NCBI GenBank assembly: GCA_000697455.1
Contig: JNET01029009.1
Location: 1-36,040, forward strand
Direction of reading: 5' to 3'
Origin: Basidiobolus heterosporus B8920
Lineage: Eukaryota > Basidiobolomycota > Basidiobolomycetes > Basidiobolales > Basidiobolaceae
Length of the DNA stretch: 36,040 nucleotides
A program made the translations under genes and the position numbers. Of this stretch, positions 22,351-33,127 are shown piece after piece; the stretch's first letter is position 1; the number at the start of each line of letters is the position of its first letter. The notes under the pieces were generated by a model. The model worked only from the letters and a program-made list of their open reading frames with translations. It had not been told where the DNA came from and did no database searches.

Positions 22351-22709
22351 TTGCTACTTTACTGCTTTATCGTTGCTCAGTGTAAAACGATACCATCCTA
22401 CCTATTGGCCGAGATTCACCTATATTGCGGTATAGACTTGATTTGTATATCAAAGCTACCATTCTGGGAATGCTCTTCATCTATATGATCTTGACCTAAA
22501 ATAGAAATATGGGATTGCGGCACACAAGATTGATTAGGAGATACAATCTATTAGCCTATGAGTGGATTGTTCCACTACTTGTTGATAAGCATAATATGTG
22601 GTCTCGTCCTAGATTAGTGACTGGCTAATCAGAAAAGAACATTGCGTAAGAGATTTTTGTCAGCAGAATCATCACCAAAGCAGTAATCTGGTATTTTTCA
22701 ATGTTTACA

Positions 22710-23046
22710 ATGAGCCAAGTTGCTTATAAATTCTCTACCAAATCACGGTTATGTTGGTTTTTATTATTTCTCGTTGTGTTAGCAGTGTCCCTTGGAGCAC
22801 ATAAATACCGGCCCTGACAAATATGGTAGTGAACAGTCAACATTGATTAATGCAGCTCTTTATTTCACATCTGGTAACGAACATTTGGTAACTAAAACCA
22901 TTGTAAAACTTGATATGTTCTGTTTCACCATCAATCATTACAATTCCCATGTTGACTTTATACATCATAATTCTTTGTCTACCGGCAAAGCACGTAATGA
23001 TGCTAACATGATTTCGCACATGATTTCCCTCACTACTGATGGCTGA
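22710..23046 (+). other. Possible small secreted-protein gene or gene remnant
   Basis: An ATG at 22710 opens a 35-codon frame whose residues 14-30 are strongly hydrophobic (LCWFLLFLVVLAVSLGA), like a signal peptide; it stops at 22815-22817. A second open frame in the next phase covers 22792-23046 and ends TGA. It has no ATG of its own near its start and no recognisable domain. The pair could be a degenerate or unusually spliced secreted-protein gene, but chance is not excluded. No close splice pair joining the two was found. Confidence 0.2.
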
Positions 23047-23690
23047 TGGATCCTGTTTAAATATGCCATAATTTAAGCTTGTTTGTGTCTCAGCAAGAGA
23101 TTTCAGTTAGGATTCACTCGGTAGATCGCGACATAAATGATTGTTTTATTCTATTGAAAACCATATCAAATTAAACAAAACCTTGGTCCAATAGCTTCAA
23201 TGATGCTCGTACCGAGTCTCTGGAATATCAAAGTATATTTAATAACTGGTGTTCATCCCGACTTCCGTAATATCTGAGGGTATATTATATTACACTTGTA
23301 TATAGCTACAATAAAGATCAGGTCCAAATTGCGTGAACATGGTTTTCTTGATGAAATGTTTTTAAAAATATAAACACCATCCAGTTCCTCTCCGAATCTA
23401 ATCCCAGGTTCGAGAAATGTTCTTTTTACCTAGTTAGATCGATTGTTTTGTCTTTTCTGCTCTTTTCTAGTTTGTCTCATGGACATAGACGTATACTCGT
23501 TTGGAATTTCTACAAAGCCCATATTAAGCCTGTTCATAGGAGACTCAGTATATTATATGGTCCAAATCGAGGCAAGGAGGTGAGAACTAATAGTCTCCTC
23601 AAGATCATAGATAGATACTGGTAAAAACAATGTGAAAATGGTTTATATCGAAAGAAAGACCGGTTCGTTAAATTCTACATGGTAGGTTCG
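23047..23690. other. Intergenic, no feature seen
   Basis: AT-rich stretch between the doubtful frames at 22710-23046 and the end of the Gon7-like gene. No gene, RNA or clear repeat was recognised. Confidence 0.5.
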
Positions 23691-23894
23691 CTACACTTCT
23701 TCAGCAGCATCTTGGGTAGCTGAAGATGACTGATCTTGATGTAACAAATCGGTGAAGTAAACATTACAATCGGCTTGCAGAGTTTTAATAGCTTCTGATA
23801 AGTCAGCAAGGGTGTTTTCTGTATTACCTCCAGCGATGAGAAATTCTTTTACTTTGGATGTACCGTGGTAATGAGTAGCTTCAGCTAGCGTCAT
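23691..23894 (-). CDS. Small acidic protein, probable Gon7 subunit of EKC/KEOPS
   Basis: A single-exon frame of 67 residues with an ATG at 23894 and TAG at 23691. The central segment GNTENTLADLSEAIKTLQAD followed by CNVYFTDLL resembles the conserved part of fungal Gon7 (a Leu-x-x-Leu-Arg stretch, then LQD-x-N-x-x-L-T), and the tail is acidic (AAEEV), as in Gon7. Gon7 is the smallest subunit of the EKC/KEOPS complex, which makes t6A in tRNA and affects telomere upkeep. The family is short and weakly conserved, so this is a resemblance rather than proof. It lies 176 bp downstream of the ARM/SPRY gene stop on the same strand. Confidence 0.5.
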   Translation of the reverse strand: MTLAEATHYHGTSKVKEFLIAGGNTENTLADLSEAIKTLQADCNVYFTDLLHQDQSSSATQDAAEEV

Positions 23895-24070
23895 GGGATA
23901 GTGTGTATGAAGTTAGGGATATGATGGCAAACTTGAAATAAAGTGAGTGATAATTTAAACATTCTAGAATATTGAAAATATTTTGTAGATCTGATCAACC
24001 CTTGGAGATTTATGGCAAGAGAAACTGTCGAACTTTATTTCGAACCCTCGATCAATCCCACTCAGCCACC

Positions 24071-27000
24071 TCACACATCAATCATCTGCGTAACGATGGA
24101 GTAGGCTGGCTGGTATTTGAATTTCTCTTGACCGAAATTGCAAATCGAGCGGGGAATAAACCGGAAGTAAGGCAAGAGGAGAATCTTGTTTGGAACTGGT
24201 AGGCGTGCTATGGTTATGGTGAGTGGGAAATGTTAGTTAAGAAAACGCAGACCGATGCTAGAGCCTAGCCTACCTAAGAGGTTTCCATTGTGAGTAAAAA
24301 AGACCACTCCTTCGTCCTCAGAATAGCCGCAGCCTACGTAATCTCCATGTTCAATCGGAACAGCAGTCTCGATTATCTCGAAAGACAAAATGTCACTGTG
24401 GACAGCCTGGTCGTCATCTAGACGCGGTCTCATCACATCGCGAGTGACATTCCTGAAGAATATTTCATCAAGATACGAGTGCTGAATAGTGGCAGTGCAG
24501 CATTCTTGAGGGCCCATTATCAGCACATAGATGGTGTCGTCTCTATCAATCATACCAACCTGAGGATACCTGAGAATCTGATGAGTACTGGTTAAGGGGA
24601 ATTGTACGCAACAAACCACTTACAGTCCATCTATGAGCCCTTTTAGTCCAATACAAATCTCGAAGTAGAATGCATCGACAAAATTTGGCTCTGGTAGGTC
24701 AACGTTCGGATTAATTCCTTTCAGTCTTAGCATCCGGGAGAACGGTAAATCGAGGTCCGCATCCGAAAATCCATATTTCGAGTCCTCAAGCTCATGATCG
24801 AGAGTTAGATGCTCCAATGTATCGGAGGCAGAGTCCTCGTTCACATCATCTCTTGTTGGATTGTAAAACTCATTTGCCTGATTAGAATTCCATAGTGATC
24901 CATGATCGTCTTCCTCGTCCGACAAGCTATGATTTTCGATTGCGTCTACGTTGTGGTGGATTTCGTCTTGACACATCAATTTACTACCGTCATCTGGGGT
25001 TTCTGGTGTTGTAGGAGACATCTGATTTGGAATAGATGGGGACACTTCTGAAGAAGCGCTCATAGACTCTGGCTCTTCAGTGAAGCAGGCGGCAGATGTG
25101 ACGGCCGCTATAAATGGATCCTTTATCTCTGATGATGGGTCTGAGCTAGTCCTATCACTCGAAGCTAACAGAGCATTCCCTTCCGCAATGAGATTTCCTT
25201 CTGTTTTGTCTTGCTCTAAAATGGAAGCAACGGGCACATAGTTTTTAGGCAAGAATTTCAAGGGATCCAACTTCCCACCAAAATAAGCTCTACAGCCTTG
25301 GCCTGAAGCAAGTGATAAGGCTGGATACCAGATCGTATCAGAAGAAACATTTGTAAAAGCTACTCCCAGGTACGCACCATTCCTATAATACTCGATGATT
25401 CCGTGATCAAGATCGATACACGAAGTGACGATATCGCCTGTGCTCCATTTATCTCCATATTGGTTGTTGGTCGGACATATTCCGTGCCATTTTTTGCTTC
25501 TTTGGCCGTCGTAAGAATAGGAATGAATATCATCTCCAACACCAGATCCTCCTTCCGGGTCAAACCTACACAATTTTGACGCCCATCCCAATTGAACCAA
25601 GCCATCGGTATTAAGTCTGACTTCGTAAGCATACCTCCCCTTCCCTTGCACTCCTCTGGTTGCTCTGATGCTTCCAAAAGTCCACAACTCATTTCGCACT
25701 TCCAGATTATCCTTTAGCATCACCAGATGCTTTGTTCTGTCTGCTCGACTTAAACCAAGGTATCTGGCTCTACCCACCGCTTCGCACGCCGCGAAAGAAT
25801 AATTTGAGCAATGGCTTAGGAGAGTCTGGGTGTAAAACACATTGGCAGATGTCTGTGTCAAAGGTTTGAAAAGACCACGCCAAGCGTTCACTAAGATCTC
25901 CGGTGACTCCAGGCATTTCTGAAGATGACTTTTGGATAATATTGTCGATATGGCGATGACTGAGCTTTCGAGGGCTGGTCGACAGAGTTTTTGAACTAAT
26001 AAAGCGGTCTTGAGAAAATCTTGATCTACCAGATAGTCTCTAATAACTGCATACTTTGATAGTGCTACTAGGACGTTCAATGCATAATTGCACAATGACG
26101 CTTTAGTACTTTTGACATCGATCTCTGTCTCATTGATTTCTTTAGCGTCTTCTTGGTCTGTATCAAAAGACAGCCCGAAAACTCCTTCCGATTTGGGGGA
26201 GAACTGATGGGAGTTCTGAGAATCAGCAGTACCCGGTTTTGTCTCCTGAAAGAACTTGCGAACCATATGTGAGAGGTTACTCTGAGCATCACCATCCATG
26301 TCCCAAGGTTTGGAATCAGGGGAGTTCGGATTCATCACCAGTCTGGGCATATGGTTATTAACTAAAGGCAGAGAAGTGATGTCCACCAGGATTCGGAGTA
26401 ATTTCAATAATTCGCCTTCGAATAACTTTCCAGTTTGAGGATCCTTGTTCTGTGAAATGAAATCCTCAAATGCACGGTCATATTCAACGAAGATATGTAG
26501 TGCTCGCATGAAGTTGATGAAACGCTCAGCTAATAAGGCAGTTGGGATGATGATTCTGGGATCAAAGCCATCTATGGCTTTTATCTCATCCAAAGTAATC
26601 CTGCGTAGTTGCAGTGGACGGTCAGTTCTAAGTTCATTAGATACAAAGAATTCTCTATTAACGTCGATGGGGTAAAGGTCCGGCTCTAAGCTAAGGATCG
26701 TTTCCTCGCCCAAGTCAATGGTATGCTCTATTAAAGGCTCCACAATCATCGTGAAGATTCTTCGGAAGAAGCTAGGCTCTGAATCATGGGTTAGATGGAT
26801 GAAGGTAAAATGGAGAAAAGGCGCTTCAGTTACCGTGGTTGGCTAAAATCACCAAAGTTTTTGCACACGTTCTTTGTATTTTCCCGCGGTCTCCATTCAA
26901 TATATGCAACATGAGCTGGTTCGTGCAGACGGATTGAATGATTTTTTGGGTCATGGTACCTGAAAGAAATCCATTAGCTTGTGAACCAGTCTCAATAACC

Positions 27001-29167
27001 ATCGGCCTGGACCGTACTTGACATTGACGCTAGATTGAAAAGTATCGCTGTGGCCGAGTACTGGAGGTCGTAGTCGCTTGATCTTAGGAATTGGTATATA
27101 ACGTCTAGCAGCTCGGGCTGATTTACAAGGGCTTCGTGGTTTTTGACTAAAAAACGGCCATTAGAGTGAGAAATCTCAGAAGCCATGCAGACAATGGTAC
27201 CTGAGGAACATAGATAAGATAAGATCTCGACTAGGTATAGTTGAACAATCGTGTTGGTGGAGGAGTCAAATTCTAGGAGTAGTGGTAATCCACCAGCATC
27301 AACGATTTCGGAATGAGCCTGTGCTAATTTCAGCAAACCAATGAGTACAACCTACTCGCTACTTGCCATATGTGTGTATAATGCGAAACTTACGATGGCT
27401 CGCGACCTCATGTAAAAGGGCCAGCGCCCAGTATTGAACATCTTCGTCCTCACTGGAGAGGCACGTGACTATCTTTTTGATGGTTCCTGAGGTGATGATT
27501 TTCATTTGAAAACTATCTACAGAGAGGAATGACGAAGAGTATTGTTGAATAGAACAGCCGAAGGAGGGGGGACTGATGAGTTTTAACCGTACCGTTGTGC
27601 AGGGCCAAGAACCGAAGAGTCCGAAGGGCGATTTTAGAGATGTATGTCTCTTCTGCGCTTAGTAGGTTTGTGACGAGTTTGAGGATTCCTCTTATCTGAC
27701 GAAACATTGGCCGAGCAACGTCTTGAAAGGGGCTCAATATGATGATAGACTCAAGTGGATTGATTTATATACACTTCTGACATTACCTTTAACTACGAAT
27801 TCATGCATCAACCCAATTGCCCAGTAAATCAACTCCCCATCCTCTGAAATGTACTAAAATTAGCTTGCACGTCCAAGTTGACCAACTCCACAAGTAATTA
27901 CCACTGCGAAGACAGGCGGATATTAATGAATCCATCTTGTAATCAAGGAGTGTATATAGCTGTGGAATAGCATCTACTGCAGCGGTAAGTTGATATGTTG
28001 ATCTGATGAAACCACGAATGAACTACTACCTGAGGGCTCCATTGAGGCCACTATCCGTACCAAAGTTTGGAGACAAACCTTTGGCATATTTACATTTCCA
28101 AAAGTTCTTCGCGTCAGGTCCGCCAAGAGCGGGATGAAGTTGGCGCGAATCATCTGTGGGTGCAATTCCTCTATAAAATCGATTTTCTTTCCACTAAATA
28201 CTAAGACTCTTTCGATTACGATAGCCACATCTCTACAAACCTGCGAACGAAAGATGATATACCAGCATTAACGACCAATATTTCGTCTCGTTACTATACT
28301 TGCTGAAATTTTGAAGAAATCCTGTCAGTGGCTCAATAACACCGTACGCAACAATCTTGTTTTTACGTTCATCTTAAGGAAACATGATTAGCTTTGTGTT
28401 TATCGATGACTAACATGTGCTCTTGAGCCCACAGATAAAGTATACCATTAGCGTTAACTAGATCACACAAGATCACTGCTGCGTGTTTATATATTATCTC
28501 GGGGTTTTCCTCGCTTAGCATTTCTACTAAGACTTTTAAAGCTCCAGCATTAACCAACAATACTTTGTTGTCCTCTAGAGAGAGTACGTGTCAACAATAA
28601 AAACTATGCAGAAGCCGTTTTTTCATAGGTATACCATTTCTAGAGAGCAATTGAAGTGTAGTGATGGCCTTAAGCTTCACTTCTTCATTGTTCTTCTGTT
28701 TACATGCATGTATCAAGAAATCTAGGTGTGGCTCTTGAAGAAGGGAATTAATATTCTCTCAAGCTAAGATTGGTCTATTGAGAAGAAGGACTCACCTGAT
28801 ATAGCTCTATCTAATAATAGACGAAAAGCGCTGAAAGGGGATGAAAGATCGGTTAGTCATTTAGTTTAGCTGATATATATACATGCGTAAAACCTGGTTT
28901 GTAGCCCAACGTTATTACAACGTGCTAAATCAGCTAAAGAATTGGAGCTTATACCTGGCATGCCAATGAATTAGCTTCATGAACTCAAGACCACAGTGAA
29001 GCCAACTTACAATCCTCTAGATGCTTTTGACTCCAGTTTTTAAGAAGTGAACGGCGTCCACTACTTTTTTTGTGAGCACTTTCAACATGCCGCCACACCG
29101 AAATCAACATGTATACCGAAGCAAAGCCGATAGAGAAATATAGTAATCCAGGTTGGGAATCAGACAT
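24071..29167 (-). CDS. Membrane-anchored armadillo-repeat protein with two SPRY domains
   Basis: Predicted 1372 residues in 17 exons: 29167-29011, 28954-28894, 28830-28796, 28757-28635, 28574-28446, 28372-28300, 28232-28030, 27976-27902, 27843-27787, 27721-27593, 27516-27394, 27323-27201, 27146-27018, 26959-26834, 26778-24624, 24569-24274, 24195-24071. Residues 8-25 (LLYFSIGFASVYMLISVW) form an N-terminal transmembrane segment. Residues about 60-515 are helical armadillo-like repeats, for example NAGALKVLVEMLSEENPEII and DVQYWALALLHEVASHPQAH. SPRY1 (about 875-1035) has GRYAYEVRLNTDGLVQLGWA, GVGDDIHSYSYDG and YYRNGAYLGVAF, closest in feel to RNF123/RSPRY1. An acidic disordered linker follows. 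SPRY2 (about 1215-1372) has YFEICIGLKGLIDGLYPQVG, YVGCGYSEDEGVVFFTHNG and NFGQEKFKYQ. No RING or catalytic domain is seen. It may be an adaptor at an organelle surface. The final exon is the least certain. Confidence 0.82.
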
Positions 29168-29877
29168 ATTAGAGTATAATTGAAAACAAGTGTATTAATA
29201 GTACACTTGATAAAAGAGAGGTGAGCCCTTTACTATAGTTCTTTGAGAATCCTCCAAGTAAAAAAACGCTTGACTAGGCCTCACTAGTTGTTGATATGGT
29301 GTTCACTACTAAGAACTCTTGCATAAGTAATGTGCAAGAATACTACTACGTCAGTGAGCCATATTACACCATTTTAGCAAAAATCGATTTCAACATGTTG
29401 CTTAAATATACCACGCAATATAACTAACTTAATCAGGTTAGAGTGAATTCGCAATTTGAGCTGAAGGGTTCAAGAGATGCCAGGCGAAAGTGGCTGTCTA
29501 GTGGAATTCATTTCATTTCAAGGTGCTCGGAGATCTATATTTCTACGCCACTTCAATCTAACAACTGGCTCCATATCAGATTATCATTGATCGAATCTCT
29601 CCATCATGTATGGATAATCTCAATCTCATGCCCTCACACCATCTTGTGGCTATTCCAAGCACTAACCCAAGCTATGATAATCGAGTGCCTGTGTGAATGC
29701 TATCATTATTGTTATCATGTTCTTCATCAATCTCTTGCTTCCCCAACTTCGACGTGTTGTTGTCAGACCAACTCAAGATTGAATGTAAGGTTACACAGAC
29801 CTAAGGACTTGCTATAAACATGTCTGATGGGCCACTTGAGTTCTTGAAGTTCATCGTCTTCATTTCAATCTTGTGCC
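29168..29877. other. Divergent promoter between the ARM/SPRY gene and PDB1
   Basis: About 710 bp between divergent start codons. An open plus-strand frame (29443-29817) begins with GTG and has no recognisable domain, so it is not called as a gene. No clear telo-box or TATA box was picked out. Confidence 0.5.
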
Positions 29878-31109
29878 ATGCTTCGTAGTGCTTTGACCTC
29901 AATTTCCCGTAGTGCTCTTTCTACCAGAAAGCTCGTCACCCCCCAAAACTATTATGCGCCGGCAATGCTTTCACAGATCCGCCCCCAGTCTACTGAGGCC
30001 AAGACTGAGGTATACCCAATATATTGTTTTTGTTTGACAACTACTAATTAGATTCGTTCTGAAGATGACTGTCCGAGATGCTTTGAACAGTGCACTTGAT
30101 GAGGAGCTCGCCAATGATGACAAGGTGTACTTGATGGGTGAAGAAGTCGCTCAGTACAACGGTGCTTACAAGGTAAATCATAACCGACTCACTCGATTTG
30201 GTCATGATACTGATCAATCCCCATTGTGTGCAGGTCTCCAAAGGTCTTCTGGACAAATATGGCCCAAGAAGAGTTGTTGACACTCCCATCACAGAATCTG
30301 GATTCACTGGTATTGCTATTGGTTCTGCCTTCAGTGGTCTCAAGCCTGTTGTCGAGTTCATGACTTTCAATTTTGCCATGCAAGCTATTGATCACATTGT
30401 AAACTCGGCTGCCAAAACCAGGTATATGTCAGGTGGCAATGTCGCTTGCCCTATTGTGTTCCGTGGTCCCAACGGTGCTGCCGCTGGTGTAGCTGCACAG
30501 CATTCACAATGCTACGCCGCTTGGTACGGATCTATTCCTGGCTTGAAGGTGATCTCTCCATGGAACAGTGAAGATGCCCGCGGACTCTTAAAGGCAGCCA
30601 TTCGTGACCCTAACCCCGTCGTCTTCCTCGAAAACGAAATTGTATATGGTACTTCTTTCCCAGTTTCACCCGAAGTTTTGGATAAGGATTTCGTAATTGA
30701 GATTGGTAAGGCCAAGATTGAGCGTGAGGGTAAGGATGTTACCATCGTTGCCCACTCCAAGCCCGTAGGCGACTCGTTGGCAGCAGCCGAGTTATTGGCC
30801 AAGCACGGAATCGAGGCCGAGGTTATCAATCTTCGCTCTATCCGTCCGTTGGATATCGACACCATCATTCAGTCAGTAAAGAAAACCAACCGTTTGGTAA
30901 CAGTTGAGGGTGGCTGGCCCATGTTCGGTATTGGCTCCGAGATCTGCGCACAAATTATGGAAAGTGAGGCATTTGATTACTTGGATGCCCCCGTAGAAAG
31001 AATCACCGGTGCGGATATCCCCATGCCTTATGCTAAGCCCTTGGAGGATCTTTCTTTACCTACCACAGAGCTCATCGCTGATGTGGTCAAGCGCGTTCTT
31101 CAAAAATAA
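29878..31109 (+). CDS. PDB1: Pyruvate dehydrogenase E1 component, beta subunit
   Basis: With the alpha subunit it forms the thiamine-diphosphate E1 of the mitochondrial pyruvate dehydrogenase complex. Predicted 371 residues in three exons: 29878-30009, 30065-30172, 30234-31109. The N-terminus [20 protein letters not shown] is an Arg/Ser-rich mitochondrial presequence. The mature protein starts around [15 protein letters not shown] and shows [60 protein letters not shown] and [13 protein letters not shown]. The C-terminal half has [14 protein letters not shown] and [18 protein letters not shown]. The length matches yeast Pdb1. Exon 2 begins exactly at an internal ATG after a GAAG acceptor. Codon use in exon 3 is strongly biased to C-ending codons, consistent with high expression. 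Confidence 0.96.
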
Positions 31110-31650
31110 TCAATCACAAGCACAACAACCCCAAACCAAACCCAAATCCATTATCGATGTCTTACTAGCATTATAACCTAGACATGTTCATTCTCAACAC
31201 ATCATATCACTGAAGTATTAACCTGTTCCGAAATACATCATTCTAAAACATAACTTTCTATATGGTTCACCTCGTGTAACTAGCTCCCATGTCTTCATTG
31301 ATCATCATTCCTTCCAAATGTAAGTAATCGATGATAATCTGGCTCTTGACCTGAACGAAAATAATTTTCTCCCCGCACAAACGTTTACCACCTTCTTCAT
31401 TTGGACAAATTCAAGCGCTCATATTTAGCTAGATATTTGCTAATCTTCGATCATCCTCTTTGGTAAAATTTTCCTTTGGGGTTTAATTTTCATCCAATGG
31501 GATGTGAAATTACGGTTAGCTAGTAACTATGTACAGAATAGCTAGAAAGTATGCGAGGCAGGGTGTAATAGTAGTAGTAGTAGTAAGCAGTGACAGTGGG
31601 TGATAATTTACAGTGAGATGAAGCTGGTTTTGTGTGCATTATACATTTCG
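31110..31650. other. Convergent 3' intergenic region
   Basis: Lies between the stops of PDB1 (plus) and the seven-helix protein gene (minus), so it holds both 3' UTRs. A short TAG trinucleotide run occurs at about 31569-31584. No gene is seen. Confidence 0.55.
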
Positions 31651-32741
31651 CTACGGGTTCACATCGCGTTCGTGCGACTTGGATGCTATGGTGATGGTGT
31701 CCAAATCATCCGCATCAGACACAACAACTGAGGCTAATTCCGAAGAGAATCCTTCAGCTTGATCGAAAGTTGGGTTCGTGTCCAGCGCGAAGGATTGAGA
31801 TGTGGACATCGATGCCCCCTTAGAACGAAAGGATACGACTGCACTGGTCAGGAATCTCGACGCTAATGCCACTATAAGTTGTTTTAGTTAATAACTGGAT
31901 TCGTGCAAGAGTCCAAGTGAAATATGTACTTACTGCCTAGGTAATACGGAAGAATAGTGTTGGTAACGTTGTTATTTGTTAGCAAAGTCATCAAGATGAC
32001 TATGAACATGGTGACAGCACTGATGATGAAAAAGTGAATGCTCTTTTTAACAATTCGATAATACGACTTGATTCGTTGGGAAATGTCGGTTTGGAATAGC
32101 GTAGGTGCGATTTCTGTCTTGATCATGTTAATGTGTTTTCGTATGGCGAGGATAAATAAGATGCAGAAAAAAAAATTCGCCACCAAGTCAATCCCCATAA
32201 CATAGTTAAGTTCCGTAGGAAGGTTGACGTATTCACAGACGTGAAGTACCTCCGATAAATTAGACCGAAGATTAGTCAAAACGAAAATGAAAGGAATATA
32301 TTTGGTCGCACAGAGCGTGCCACCAACGTATACGAGTATCTTCCGTTGTTCGTTTACTACGCACGCCCTCATGAGTAACACAAGGTCTGTACAGGTAGCA
32401 GAAAACTGGAAGAGGATAAGCGAAAGGGCATTTCGAGCGATACAATTAGTATCAAAGAGAAAGTAGTATATCATGATGATTACTGATCCGCTGAACCCGA
32501 AAATGCCTCCTGCCAAACACAAAACGACCATGGGACGCTGTCTTGGCTGAAAGTCCATTTTGAGAATACTCCATACTGAAGTGAAAAATAAAATGGCAAC
32601 AAAACAGTAAACAATCAAGCTACCATTAGAGACTAACAATTGATTGTGGAAATATGCCTCCCAGTCAAGTTGAGACAAATAGTCTATGTTTAGGCTCAAC
32701 ATTGGTGTTTCCACTGTAGAAGCATGTACATCAAAGGCCAT
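31651..32741 (-). CDS. Orphan seven-transmembrane receptor-like protein
   Basis: Predicted 342 residues in two exons: 32741-31934 and 31871-31651. The start is the ATG at 32741 (MAFDVHASTVETPM). Seven hydrophobic segments are visible, roughly at residues 42-60, 73-98, 105-127, 135-158, 182-203, 233-255 and 262-285. Examples are IVYCFVAILFFTSVWSI (TM1), MYFLF-like TM2 and FFIISAVTMFIVILMTLL (TM6). The extracellular N-terminus is about 40 residues, there is no signal peptide, and a Ser/Thr/Asp-rich cytoplasmic tail of about 55 residues follows TM7. The topology and TM3-end LLMRACVV fit a fungal G-protein-coupled-receptor-like protein. No Ste2, Ste3, cAMP-receptor or opsin signature is present; in particular there is no retinal-binding Lys in TM7. 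The ligand is unknown. Confidence 0.7.
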
Positions 32742-33127
32742 CAAGAGAAGAATTCAACGAAATCGGATTTAAGAAATCAAAATACGCCGAACATCTACTC
32801 TAATTATAATATCCTCAACGAACATGTAATGTGATTCGGTATGACAAAGGCGGATTTAAGTAGCTATGATATCATCACCAGAATCTAGCCCAATTCCTAG
32901 TCTGATTCTCTAGCCTACTGATGCTTCAACTTTTGAACACAATCAGGCTGAATATGGCTGGTTGCACGTGAGATGACAAAAGTTAAGGAAGGGTTAGGGT
33001 TGGGTGAAAACCAGTTTATTATCAGAGAATGGATTATGAATTATGTACTAATTAGGGTTAGGTCAAATCAAAAGATTGTCTATGTTGCGATTTCTGTGAA
33101 GTTTCGTGGAGTTCTATCGAGTTTTGG
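32742..33127. other. Intergenic between ESF1 end and the seven-helix gene start
   Basis: Contains two telomere-like boxes (32991-33004 and 33052-33062) about 250-320 bp upstream of the seven-helix protein start, and a GCACGTGAG E-box-like motif near 32963-32971. No gene is recognised; a short plus-strand frame here is chance. Confidence 0.5.
32991..33062 (+). repeat. Pair of telomere-like boxes
   Basis: GGGTTAGGGTTGGG at 32991-33004 and TTAGGGTTAGG at 33052-33062, same orientation, in the promoter side of the minus-strand receptor-like gene and the 3' side of ESF1. Confidence 0.5.

Larger units (their letters stand above)
21077..22709. other. Long upstream region of the Mei2-like gene
   Basis: About 1.6 kb with no firm gene. 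It holds a telomere-like TAGGGTTAGG box (22339-22350) and a GGGATA-type repeat (about 22197-22224). A minus-strand 70-codon ATG frame at 21819-22031 (starting MVKLIASMHRTSSPSKQVLF) and a hydrophobic frame at 21550-21792 are open but match nothing I recognise. They could be 5' exons or upstream ORFs of the Mei2-like transcript, or chance. Confidence 0.4.

Noticed and set aside
24033-24070. Minus strand reads GGTGGCTGAGTGG followed closely by GGGTTCGAAAT, resembling tRNA A and B boxes just after the ARM/SPRY stop codon
   Set aside because: The two boxes are too close for a tRNA and no acceptor stem or anticodon arm can be folded around them; probably chance, at most a tRNA-derived scrap.
29443-29817. 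Plus-strand 124-codon open frame between the ARM/SPRY gene and PDB1
   Set aside because: Begins with GTG, has Cys/His/Ile-rich random-looking composition and lies in a divergent promoter; no recognisable domain.
30512-30868. Minus-strand 118-codon frame inside PDB1
   Set aside because: Antisense shadow of a strongly conserved, codon-biased exon.
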